This document shows, piece after piece, positions 5,799 through 11,585 of a stretch of DNA of 11,585 bases. Both the position numbers and the translations under genes were made by a program. The stretch's first letter is position 1; each line of letters begins with the position of its first letter. Below the pieces are notes generated by a model. The model was not told the DNA's origin. It was given only the letters and a program-made list of their open reading frames with translations, and did no database searches. Source of the stretch: Actinomycetes bacterium (GTDB taxonomy: Bacteria; Actinomycetota; Acidimicrobiia; Acidimicrobiales; Microtrichaceae); NCBI GenBank assembly GCA_023450775.1, contig JAEXGP010000121.1:1-11585 (forward strand). The letters are read 5' to 3'.

Positions 5799-8117
5799 AT
5801 GCCCAGCACTCCCCGACGCACCGCATCCACCGCCAAGAGCACCGCCAAGCGCACCGCCAAGCGCACCGCCAGGAAGGCGACGACCTCGACGAGCAAGAAG
5901 GCAGGACCGAAGAAGGCCGCGGCGAAGAAGGCCCCTGCCAAGAAGGCGCCCGCCAAGCAGCAGCCGGCCGGGCGCACCGTATCGACGCCGAGGGTCGCCG
6001 AACAGGGCCGGTCCAGCGCGAAGCGCCAGACCGCCAAGAAGCGGGCGGCCAAGAAGGCGGCACCTCGCAAGGCCGCAGCCGTGGAGGGCGCGGCGAGGGC
6101 CCGGGTCGAGGGCCGCACGGTCCAGCCGCCCGAGGACTCGCCGGCGGCCGCCCACTTCCGCCCGTCGTGGGCGCAGGTCGGTGACCGACTGACCACGGCG
6201 CAGGGACTGCGCGTCGACGACACGGACAACAGCTTGACCGTGTCGGAGCGTGGGCCCTCGCTGCTCGAGGACCACCACCTCCGGGAGAAGATCACCCACT
6301 TCGACCACGAGCGCATCCCCGAGCGAGTGGTCCACGCCCGAGGCGCCGGCGCCCACGGGACGTTCGAGTGCACCGAAGGGCTCGACGACGTGTGCGCCGC
6401 TGCGTTCCTGCAGAAGGGCGCGACCACGTCGACCTTCACGCGGTTCTCGACGGTGATCGGGTCCCGCGGTTCGGCCGACACCGTCCGCGACGTCCGCGGC
6501 TTCGCCACGAAGTTCTACACGGAGCAGGGCAACTTCGATCTCGTCGGCAACAACATCCCGGTCTTCTTCATCCAGGACGGCATCAAGTTCCCCGACCTCA
6601 TCCACGCGGCCAAGCCGGAGCCGGACCTGGAGATCCCGCAGGCCCAGACGGCGCACGACACCTTCTGGGACTTCGTGTCGCTCCAGCCCGAGTCCACCCA
6701 CATGCTGATGTGGGCCATGTCGGACCGGGCGATCCCGCGGTCGTACGCGACCATGGAGGGCTTCGGCGTCCACACGTTCCGGCTCGTGGCGGCGGACGGG
6801 ACGACGACCCTCTGCAAGTGGCACTGGAAGCCGGTGGCCGGCGTGCACGGGCTGGTCTGGGAGGAGGCGCAGAAGATCGCCGGCGTCGATCCCGACTTCC
6901 ATCGCCGCGACCTCTACGACCGCCTGAACTCCGGCAACCTCCCGCGTTGGGAGCTCGGCGTCCAGCTCATGCCCGACACCGAGGACCAGATGTTCGAGGG
7001 CATCGACCTGCTCGACTCGACCAAGATCGTGCCCGAGGAGCTGTGCCCGGTGCGCACCGTCGGGACGCTGACGCTGCACACGCCGCCGAGCAACTTCTTC
7101 GCCGAGACCGAGCAGATCGCGTTCCACCCGGGTCACCTGGTGCCCGGCATCGACCTGGTCGACGACCCGCTGCTGCACGCCCGGCTGTTCTCCTACCTGG
7201 ACACCCAGCTGACGCGCCTCGGCGGACCGAACTTCACCCAGATCCCGATCAACCGGCCGCTGGCACCGGTCAACGACGACCACCGCGACGGCTTCATGCA
7301 GCAGGCCGTCCACGAGGGCGTCGCTCCGTACGTGCCGAACAGCCTGGGGGGCGGTTGCCCGTTCGCGTCGCCCGAGACCGCCTACGTCCACCGGCCCCGC
7401 CCGGTCGACGGCGTGAAGCGGCGGCTCCGCCCGCAGAGCTTCGACGACCACTACACGCAGGCGACCATGTTCTTCGCGTCGCTCACGGAGGCCGAGCAGG
7501 AGCACCTGGTCAACGCCTTCCGCTTCGAGCTGGGCAAGTGCACGAACGTCGAGGTCGTCGCCCGCATGGTCGCCAACCTGGCCAACGTCGACGCCGAGCT
7601 GTGCGCCCAGGTCGCCGCCCATCTCGGCCTGCCCGTGCCGACCGGCGACGCCGGCGCTCCCGAGCTCGTGTCGCCCGCGCTCTCGATGGCCCCGACCGCG
7701 CCCGGCCCGGTCGACGGCCGCAAGGTGGCCGTCCTGGTCGGCGACGACACCGACCCCGCCTCGCTCGCGCCCCTCCAGGAGGCTGCGGACGCCGTGGGAG
7801 TCGAGGTCGTGGCCGTCGGTCCGCGCTTCGGCGACCTCGCCGGCGGCGCGACCGCCGATCGCACGCTGCACACCACGGCATCGGTCGAGTACGACGGCGT
7901 GGTCGTCGCGACCGCGGCGCACGAAGGCATCGCGTTCTTCACCCAGGAGGCCTACCGGCACCACAAGGCCATCGGCGTGGCCGGTACCGGCGACCTGGCG
8001 GCCTGCAGCATCGACGTGACCGCTCCGGGCGTGACCGGCGGCGACCCGGCCGACTTCCTCGAGGCGCTGGCGCTCCATCGCTTCTGGGACCGCCCGACGC
8101 TCTTCTCCACCGGCTGA
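5799..8117 (+). CDS. katE: large-subunit (HPII/KatE, clade 2) catalase with an H1-like basic tail
   Basis: Haem catalase disproportionating hydrogen peroxide to water and oxygen. 772 aa (E. coli HPII is 753). Core motifs: FDHERIPERVVHARG with distal His H179; FDLVGNNIPVFFIQDGIKFPD with Asn N251; RLFSYLDTQLTRLGGPNF with proximal haem ligand Y466; and H443, equivalent to HPII His392, which bonds to that tyrosine. NSLGGGCPF is at about 514-522. Residues from about 641 form the flavodoxin/DJ-1-like C-terminal domain of large-subunit catalases. Residues 1-100 are unusual: 19 Lys and 12 Arg against 2 Glu, with TAKR-like and KKAPA-like repeats resembling histone H1 or the mycobacterial HupB tail. 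Relative to HPII the distal His is shifted by 51 residues. The ATG at 5799 was preferred over a GTG at 5763 because the latter would overlap the GGGTAG element and has no RBS. The 105-aa gene follows after 13 nt. Confidence 0.95.
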   Translation: MPSTPRRTASTAKSTAKRTAKRTARKATTSTSKKAGPKKAAAKKAPAKKAPAKQQPAGRTVSTPRVAEQGRSSAKRQTAKKRAAKKAAPRKAAAVEGAARARVEGRTVQPPEDSPAAAHFRPSWAQVGDRLTTAQGLRVDDTDNSLTVSERGPSLLEDHHLREKITHFDHERIPERVVHARGAGAHGTFECTEGLDDVCAAAFLQKGATTSTFTRFSTVIGSRGSADTVRDVRGFATKFYTEQGNFDLVGNNIPVFFIQDGIKFPDLIHAAKPEPDLEIPQAQTAHDTFWDFVSLQPESTHMLMWAMSDRAIPRSYATMEGFGVHTFRLVAADGTTTLCKWHWKPVAGVHGLVWEEAQKIAGVDPDFHRRDLYDRLNSGNLPRWELGVQLMPDTEDQMFEGIDLLDSTKIVPEELCPVRTVGTLTLHTPPSNFFAETEQIAFHPGHLVPGIDLVDDPLLHARLFSYLDTQLTRLGGPNFTQIPINRPLAPVNDDHRDGFMQQAVHEGVAPYVPNSLGGGCPFASPETAYVHRPRPVDGVKRRLRPQSFDDHYTQATMFFASLTEAEQEHLVNAFRFELGKCTNVEVVARMVANLANVDAELCAQVAAHLGLPVPTGDAGAPELVSPALSMAPTAPGPVDGRKVAVLVGDDTDPASLAPLQEAADAVGVEVVAVGPRFGDLAGGATADRTLHTTASVEYDGVVVATAAHEGIAFFTQEAYRHHKAIGVAGTGDLAACSIDVTAPGVTGGDPADFLEALALHRFWDRPTLFSTG

Positions 8118-8130
8118 GGAGGCTGACCTC

Positions 8131-8448
8131 GTGGCGACCAACGGCATCCCTCCGGGCTGGACCGATCTGGCCCTCGTCCTGGTCCAGCTCGAACCGGGCG
8201 CGGTCACCATGGACTGCGTGGTCGCCGGGGTCCGGACGTTGACGGCCGAGGAAGGCGACGAGCCGGTGCGGGGGCATCCGCTGGCGCTGCGGATCAACGC
8301 CCCCGAGCGCTCGAGCGCACGACAGGAGCTGGAGACGTGGCTGCAGGCCGATCCGTCGGTCGCCCTCCTCACCGACGCCGAGGGATCGGTTCTGCTGCTC
8401 ACGCTCGACGAGCGGATGATCGCCCTGGAGCTCGAGCGCGGCGCGTGA
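8131..8448 (+). CDS. 105-aa protein of unknown function, co-transcribed with catalase
   Basis: Not recognised. The GTG start follows the catalase stop by 13 nt and is preceded by GAGGAGG overlapping that stop (about 8116-8122), so translation is well supported and co-transcription is likely. The sequence alternates strand-like stretches (LALVLVQ, VTMDCVVAGVR, LALRIN, VALLTDAEGSVLLLTLDERMIALELE) with one helix-like segment (SSARQELETWLQ). This suggests a small soluble alpha/beta fold. It has one cysteine, no membrane segment and no signal peptide. A link to peroxide defence rests only on position. Frame GC3 bias and the RBS make it a real gene. Confidence 0.78.
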   Translation: MATNGIPPGWTDLALVLVQLEPGAVTMDCVVAGVRTLTAEEGDEPVRGHPLALRINAPERSSARQELETWLQADPSVALLTDAEGSVLLLTLDERMIALELERGA

Positions 8449-8473
8449 CGGTCAGGACGGCAACGCGACCACC

Positions 8474-8602
8474 TCTGAACTCGGGTCGCACCGCACCCGA
8501 TATGGGCGCGAGGTGTCCCGAGTCCAGCACGCGTCGGGGCACTTCTGAACTCGGGTCGCACCGCACCCGATATGGGCGCGAGGTGTCCCGAGTCCAGCAC
8601 GC
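8474..8602. repeat. tandem pair of 59-bp direct repeats, each a long hairpin (REP-like)
   Basis: Bases 8474-8532 and 8544-8602 are identical over 59 bp (period 70, 11-bp spacer). Each copy is an imperfect palindrome. In copy one, CTG (8475-8477) pairs with CAG (8525-8527), ACTCGGG (8479-8485) with CCCGAGT (8517-8523), CACC (8489-8492) with GGTG (8512-8515), and GCaCCC (8493-8498) with GGGcGC (8504-8509) around a GATAT loop. Copy two repeats this at 8545-8597. The pair starts 26 nt after the stop of the 105-aa gene and ends before the next promoter, the usual setting of REP/BIME elements. It may act as a transcript-end hairpin, but there is no T-tract. No gene is seen in 8449-8724. Confidence 0.85.
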
Positions 8603-8660
8603 CTCAGCCCGATCCCTTCGCAGCGACGTGGTGGGCGGCGCTCGGCACGATGCGGTCCCT

Positions 8661-8687
8661 GGTTCTGCGCCCCGCTCCCCGGGGTAG
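8661..8687 (+). promoter_or_regulatory. SigB/SigF-type promoter of the CBS-protein gene
   Basis: GGTTC (8661-8665), a 16-nt spacer and GGGTAG (8682-8687) match the actinobacterial SigF/SigB pattern GGTTT-N15-17-GGGTAT at 4 of 5 and 5 of 6 positions. Transcription would start near 8695, giving a roughly 30-nt leader containing the GGAGG ribosome binding site at 8716-8720. The palindrome CCCCGGGG (8677-8684) overlaps the -10. This is the best promoter match in the window. Confidence 0.6.
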
Positions 8688-8724
8688 CGCGCGGGACGGA
8701 CGACACGCGACCGACGGAGGAACG

Positions 8725-9156
8725 ATGACGACCGCACGAGAGATCATGAACACCGAACCCAAGTGGCTCACGAGCGACCTGACCGTGGCGGACGCCGCCC
8801 AGCGGATGGCGAGCGACGACCTGGGTTCGTTCCCCGTGTGCGACGGGAACGGTCACCTGGAGGGCATGGTCACCGACCGGGACATCGTCGTGAAGGTGAT
8901 CGCCGAGGGACGGGATCCGTCCAGCACCACGCTTCGCGAGCTGGCCGACCAGCCCGAGGTGGTCACGATCGACGCCGATGACAGCATCGAGGAGGCGATC
9001 CGCACGATGAAGGACCACGGCGTCCGGCGCCTCCCGGTGATCGACGGCGACGACCTGGTGGGCACGGTGAGCCAGGCCGACATCGCGCGCAACTTCCCCG
9101 AAGGGCGCGTCGGCGACCTGGTGGGTGACATCTCCGAGCAGGCCTCCAACAACTGA
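8725..9156 (+). CDS. CBS-domain pair protein, Hrp1-like
   Basis: 143 aa, the same length as M. tuberculosis hypoxic response protein 1 (Rv2626c), and it starts in the same way (MTTAREIMN). Two CBS domains, about 8-65 and 76-130, carry MVTDRDIVVK (48-57), VRRLPVI (100-106) and VSQADIARNFPE (114-125). CBS pairs usually bind adenine nucleotides or act as regulatory dimers; the molecular role of Hrp1 proteins is not settled, but the M. tuberculosis gene belongs to the hypoxia/dormancy regulon. GGAGG four bases before the ATG fixes the start. The upstream promoter looks like a general-stress one. The oxidoreductase gene follows after 27 nt and may share the transcript. No signal peptide is visible. 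Family assignment is firm; function is by analogy. Confidence 0.92.
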   Translation: MTTAREIMNTEPKWLTSDLTVADAAQRMASDDLGSFPVCDGNGHLEGMVTDRDIVVKVIAEGRDPSSTTLRELADQPEVVTIDADDSIEEAIRTMKDHGVRRLPVIDGDDLVGTVSQADIARNFPEGRVGDLVGDISEQASNN

Positions 9157-9183
9157 GCCTCGGTCCGGAGGATCGGTCGCGCG

Positions 9184-10719
9184 ATGACCAGCTGGTGGGA
9201 GAGCCACAGACCGCAGGCCCCGGAGCGCCACGACCTGCCGCCCCATGCGGAGGTCGTGGTGGTCGGGGCCGGGGTGGCAGGCCTCGCCGTGGCGACCGAG
9301 CTGGTCGAGCGCGGCCGCGACGTCCAGGTGCTGGAGGCCCGGCGACCCGCCGTCGGCACCACCGGCTCGAGCACGGCCAAGGCCACGGCGTTGCACGGCG
9401 CCGGCCTCACCACGGTCGCCCGCCACCACGGCGCGGAGGGCGTGCGCCGCTACGTCGCCGCGAACCTCCGCGGACTGGAGCACCTCCGCCGCACGGTCGA
9501 GCGCCTGCAGCTGGACTGCGGGTGGTCGACCACGTACGCCACGACCTTCACCACCGACCCGGACCGGGTCGACGAGCTGCGCGAGGAGCACCGGCTCGGC
9601 AGCGATGCCGGCCTGGCGCTGCAGTGGCTCGACCGGCTGGACGAGCTGCCCGTCCCAGTCGCCGGCGCGGTGCGTCTTGACGAGCAGGCCGCCATCGATC
9701 CCGTCGCGCTCTGCGCCGGGCTCACTCGCCACCTGGCCGAGGCGGGCCACGCGGTGACGACCGGCTGCCGGGTGTTCGACGTGAGCCGGGCGGACGACGG
9801 CTCGTGGGAGGTCCGCACCTCCATGGGCACGGTCACGGCCGGGGCGGTCGTCATCGCCACGCTGCTCCCCGTGGTCGACCCCACCTTCGAGTTCGCCGAG
9901 GCGTCGCCGATGATGTCGCACGCCCTGGCGGCGACGCTGCGGACCGAGGTCCCGCCCGGGTTGCACCTCGGCATCGACGACCCGGTGCGGTCCATCCGAC
10001 CGCTCGGGCCGGGCTCGCGCATCGGCATCTTCGGCGGCAGCGGCCACCGGGTCGGCGAGGGCGACCCTGCGGCAGCCCGCGACGACCTGAGGTCGTGGGT
10101 GCAGGACCACTTCGACGTGGCGCGTATCGAGGCGGAGTGGGACGCCCACGACATCGTCCCCGCCGACGGCGTGCCCTCGATCGGTCGCACCGACGACGGG
10201 GAACGTCCCGAGCTCGGCCGCTTCGTGGCGACCGGGTTCAAGAAGTGGGGCTTCACCCACGCCGGCGCGGCCGCGCTGCTGATCGCCGACGAGCTCGACG
10301 GCCGGAGCACCGAGTGGGCGCCGCCGTTCGACCCTCGTCGTCACCTGCCGAGCGCGGGCGCGGCCGCCGAGGTCGCCCGAGGCAACCTGTCGGTGGCGCG
10401 GCACCTGGTCGGCGACAAGATCAGGACGCTGCGACCCCCGCCCGTGGACCAGCTCCAGCCGGGAGAAGGCGCCATCGCGGAGGTGGACGGGACGAAGGTG
10501 GCGGCCGCCCGGCGCGACGACGGGACGCTGGTCGTGCGGTCCGCCACGTGCACGCACCTGGGTTGCCAGGTCGCCTGGAACGGCGCGTCGTCCACGTGGG
10601 ACTGCCCGTGCCACGGGTCGCGCTTCGACATCGACGGCTCGGTGCTGGCGGGGCCGGCGACACGGCCGCTCGGCGAGCTCGGCGACGACGGACCTGGCGA
10701 CGGCGAGCCTCCGGACTGA
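9184..10719 (+). CDS. FAD-dependent oxidoreductase with C-terminal Rieske [2Fe-2S] domain (YhfW-like)
   Basis: 511 aa. An N-terminal DAO-type FAD domain has the dinucleotide-binding motif GAGVAG (G28, G30, G33) with E51 ending the second strand, then TTGSSTAKATALHG (59-72), typical of YhfW-like proteins. The FAD domain closes with FVATGFKKWGFTHAGAAALLIADEL. A linker leads to a Rieske domain: CTHLGC (C456, H458, C461) and CPCHGS (C474, C476, H477). Cluster ligands are C456, H458, C474 and H477; C461 and C476 would form the disulphide seen in high-potential bc1/b6f Rieske proteins. The substrate is unknown; the fusion implies electron transfer between flavin and iron-sulphur cluster. No transmembrane segment or Tat signal, so probably cytosolic. 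GGAGG lies 10 nt before the ATG. It follows the Hrp1-like gene by 27 nt and converges on the gene at 10739-10972. Confidence 0.93.
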   Translation: MTSWWESHRPQAPERHDLPPHAEVVVVGAGVAGLAVATELVERGRDVQVLEARRPAVGTTGSSTAKATALHGAGLTTVARHHGAEGVRRYVAANLRGLEHLRRTVERLQLDCGWSTTYATTFTTDPDRVDELREEHRLGSDAGLALQWLDRLDELPVPVAGAVRLDEQAAIDPVALCAGLTRHLAEAGHAVTTGCRVFDVSRADDGSWEVRTSMGTVTAGAVVIATLLPVVDPTFEFAEASPMMSHALAATLRTEVPPGLHLGIDDPVRSIRPLGPGSRIGIFGGSGHRVGEGDPAAARDDLRSWVQDHFDVARIEAEWDAHDIVPADGVPSIGRTDDGERPELGRFVATGFKKWGFTHAGAAALLIADELDGRSTEWAPPFDPRRHLPSAGAAAEVARGNLSVARHLVGDKIRTLRPPPVDQLQPGEGAIAEVDGTKVAAARRDDGTLVVRSATCTHLGCQVAWNGASSTWDCPCHGSRFDIDGSVLAGPATRPLGELGDDGPGDGEPPD

Positions 10720-10720
10720 G

Positions 10721-10740
10721 GGCCGGGAGCGAGCCCGGTC
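10721..10740. terminator. hairpin between convergent genes, possible bidirectional terminator
   Basis: CCGGG (10723-10727) and CCCGG (10734-10738) form a perfect stem around a 6-nt AGCGAG loop, extended outward by one G-T and one G-C pair. It sits exactly between the oxidoreductase stop (10719) and the stop of the minus-strand gene (10739-10741), which it overlaps. There is no T-tract, so intrinsic termination is uncertain. Confidence 0.4.
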
Positions 10741-10972
10741 AGCCGGCGGGCGGCGGCTCGTCCGAGTCCGGGGCCAATCGACCCTCCGCCGGTGCCTCCT
10801 CGTAGGGCGCCACACGGTCGACGTCGCCGGGGATCTCGTCCTCGTCGCCCCGGGTGCCGGCGCCGGGTGGGAGACCGCGCCGCCGGACATCGTCGGGGCG
10901 CGGCCCTCCGAGCCGCCCCTCCTCGCGCTCGTCCGGTCGGTCGCGCTGCGTGCGGGGGTCGTCGTCGGCCAT
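10739..10972 (-). CDS. 77-aa highly charged, probably disordered protein, function unknown
   Basis: Not recognised. The product is dominated by Asp, Glu, Arg, Pro and Gly (MADDDPRTQRDRPDEREEG..., ending DSDEPPPAG) with no hydrophobic core, cysteine or membrane segment, so it is probably intrinsically disordered. The ATG at 10972 lies 10 nt downstream of a GGGTAC element, the same arrangement as three plus-strand genes. An in-frame ATG at 11005 would add 11 residues but would place the element inside the gene. It follows the response-regulator gene by 44 nt on the same strand and converges with the oxidoreductase. Confidence is moderate because low-complexity charged frames are easily produced by chance at this GC content. 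Confidence 0.5.
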   Translation of the reverse strand: MADDDPRTQRDRPDEREEGRLGGPRPDDVRRRGLPPGAGTRGDEDEIPGDVDRVAPYEEAPAEGRLAPDSDEPPPAG

Positions 10973-10982
10973 GGCCGCCCCC

Positions 10983-10988
10983 GTACCC
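10983..10988 (-). promoter_or_regulatory. GGGTAC element, candidate -10 of the 77-aa gene
   Basis: Reading the minus strand, GGGTAC (10988-10983) is followed by GGGGGCGGCC and the ATG at 10972. It matches the SigB-type -10 exactly and closely mirrors the sequence before udgX and the zinc-ribbon gene. No good -35 is seen 14-17 nt upstream. Confidence 0.4.
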
Positions 10989-11016
10989 GGACGGGACCGG
11001 TCCATGACCGCTCCGT

Positions 11017-11585
11017 CTATGACCTGCCCAGCGGCTCGACCGGCTGGCGACGTCGAGCGACGAGGCGCCGCCGGACGTCGACGAGGTCCTGATGCCCGCC
11101 GGTCGCGGACACCGACGCACCGATGGCGGGCTCCGATCGGCACACGTAACCGATGCCGCGCACGGTGTGGATGATCCTTGGCCCGAACCGCTCGAGCTTC
11201 TGCCGAAGGGTGCTGACGGTCACCTCGATCACGTTCGGGTTGTAGTCCGTCGACGACCAGACCGCCTGGAGCAGCACCTCTCGCCCTTGGACCTGTCCCT
11301 GGTGGCCGACGAGGTGGGCGAGTAGGTCGAACTCCTTGCGGGTCAGCGAGAGGTCGTATCCGGCACGCGTCGCGGAGCGCGCGCCTTCGTCCACCATCGT
11401 GTCGCCGGCCCACATGACCCGACCCGTCCGCACGGCCGTGGACACGAGGAGGTCCAGCCGCCGGACCAGCTCCAGTGGGTGGTACGGGTCGACCACGTAC
11501 CGGAGACCCATCTCCGCCACACCGAGCCGATCCGCTGTCAGCTCGACCGGGAGCACCGCGAGCGACGTCCTGGGCTCGAGCGGCG
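11017..11585 (-). CDS. OmpR/PhoB-family response regulator, N-terminus beyond window edge
   Basis: Transcription regulator with a winged-helix DNA-binding domain. 188 codons are visible and the frame is open at 11585, so most of the receiver lies outside; a GTG at 11556 is in frame but sits inside receiver-like sequence and is unlikely to be the start. The visible receiver end reads LPVELTADRLGVAEMGLRYVVDPYHPLELVRRLDLLV. The conserved Thr region is recognisable, but the usual Lys-Pro of the last beta strand (TKPF) is Asp-Pro (VDPY). The winged helix follows: LSLTRKEFDLLAHLV, GREVLLQAVW, recognition helix NPNVIEVTVSTLRQKLE and hairpin IIHTVRGIGYVCR. A 39-residue tail rich in Arg and Val follows, beyond the usual family end. 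Loss of the Lys suggests phosphorylation-independent or altered activation, as in orphan GlnR-like regulators. No sensor kinase is seen on this side of the gene. Confidence 0.88.
   Translation of the reverse strand, partial: PLEPRTSLAVLPVELTADRLGVAEMGLRYVVDPYHPLELVRRLDLLVSTAVRTGRVMWAGDTMVDEGARSATRAGYDLSLTRKEFDLLAHLVGHQGQVQGREVLLQAVWSSTDYNPNVIEVTVSTLRQKLERFGPRIIHTVRGIGYVCRSEPAIGASVSATGGHQDLVDVRRRLVARRRQPVEPLGRS

Noticed and set aside
5559..8600. 1013-codon minus-strand open frame opposite the catalase
   Set aside because: Shadow of katE, which carries all catalase motifs; the antisense translation is low complexity. The minus frame at 8452-10890, opposite the CBS and Rieske genes, is rejected for the same reason.
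8474..8602. CRISPR array or iterons
   Set aside because: Only two copies, each internally palindromic and 59 bp long, separated by 11 bp; no cas gene or replication gene nearby. Too long for iterons.
8474..8602. Peptide repeat encoded by the two direct repeats
   Set aside because: All six frames across the repeat are open by GC bias; the repeated peptide lies in frames that run through real genes' antisense strands and lacks a start with a ribosome binding site.
10973..11413. Extended 225-codon reading of the small minus-strand gene
   Set aside because: The extra part is an out-of-frame shadow of the response regulator; only the last 77 codons lie outside that gene.
1..11585. Mobile element, prophage or toxin-antitoxin pair
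   Set aside because: No transposase, integrase, target-site duplication or recognisable toxin; composition looks uniform by eye across the window.

Overview
The window is very GC-rich, with dense, mostly GC3-biased coding sequence and GTG/ATG starts. Its gene families are typical of Actinobacteria: an M. tuberculosis-like GlgX, TreY, UdgX and an Hrp1-like CBS protein of identical length. A high-GC actinomycete or acidimicrobial genome is the best guess; the genus cannot be fixed from this sequence alone. No insertion sequence, phage gene, CRISPR array, tRNA or rRNA is seen.

Layout. (1) 1-4493, minus strand: a glgX-treY operon (2-bp gap; treY runs off the left edge) that debranches glycogen and turns maltodextrin ends into maltooligosyl-trehalose. 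(2) 4494-4624: a 131-bp divergent promoter region. (3) 4625-8448, plus strand: udgX (DNA repair), a small two-CxxC zinc-ribbon protein, a large-subunit HPII/KatE-type catalase with an added histone H1-like Lys/Ala tail, and a 105-aa unknown protein directly behind the catalase. (4) 8449-8724: an intergenic stretch holding two copies, 70 bp apart, of an identical 59-bp element that folds into a long hairpin, followed by a stress-type promoter. (5) 8725-10719, plus strand: an Hrp1-like CBS-pair protein and a YhfW-like FAD oxidoreductase with a C-terminal Rieske domain. (6) 10739-11585, minus strand: a small acidic/charged disordered protein and, behind it, the C-terminal part of an OmpR-type response regulator with a degenerate receiver, cut by the right edge.

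How it fits together. The genes share a stress-survival theme: compatible solute (trehalose), peroxide removal, uracil/abasic-site repair, a hypoxia/dormancy-type CBS protein and an electron-transfer oxidoreductase. Every transcription unit whose start is visible has a GGGTA(G/C) element upstream. In four cases it ends 9-10 nt before the ATG; in front of the CBS gene it is part of a good GGTTC-N16-GGGTAG match to actinobacterial SigB/SigF promoters; in front of glgX it is preceded by GTCT-N15. I infer that the window may be a local cluster of a general-stress sigma regulon. The least explained items are the histone-tailed catalase, the tandem hairpin repeat, and the zinc-ribbon and 105-aa proteins.
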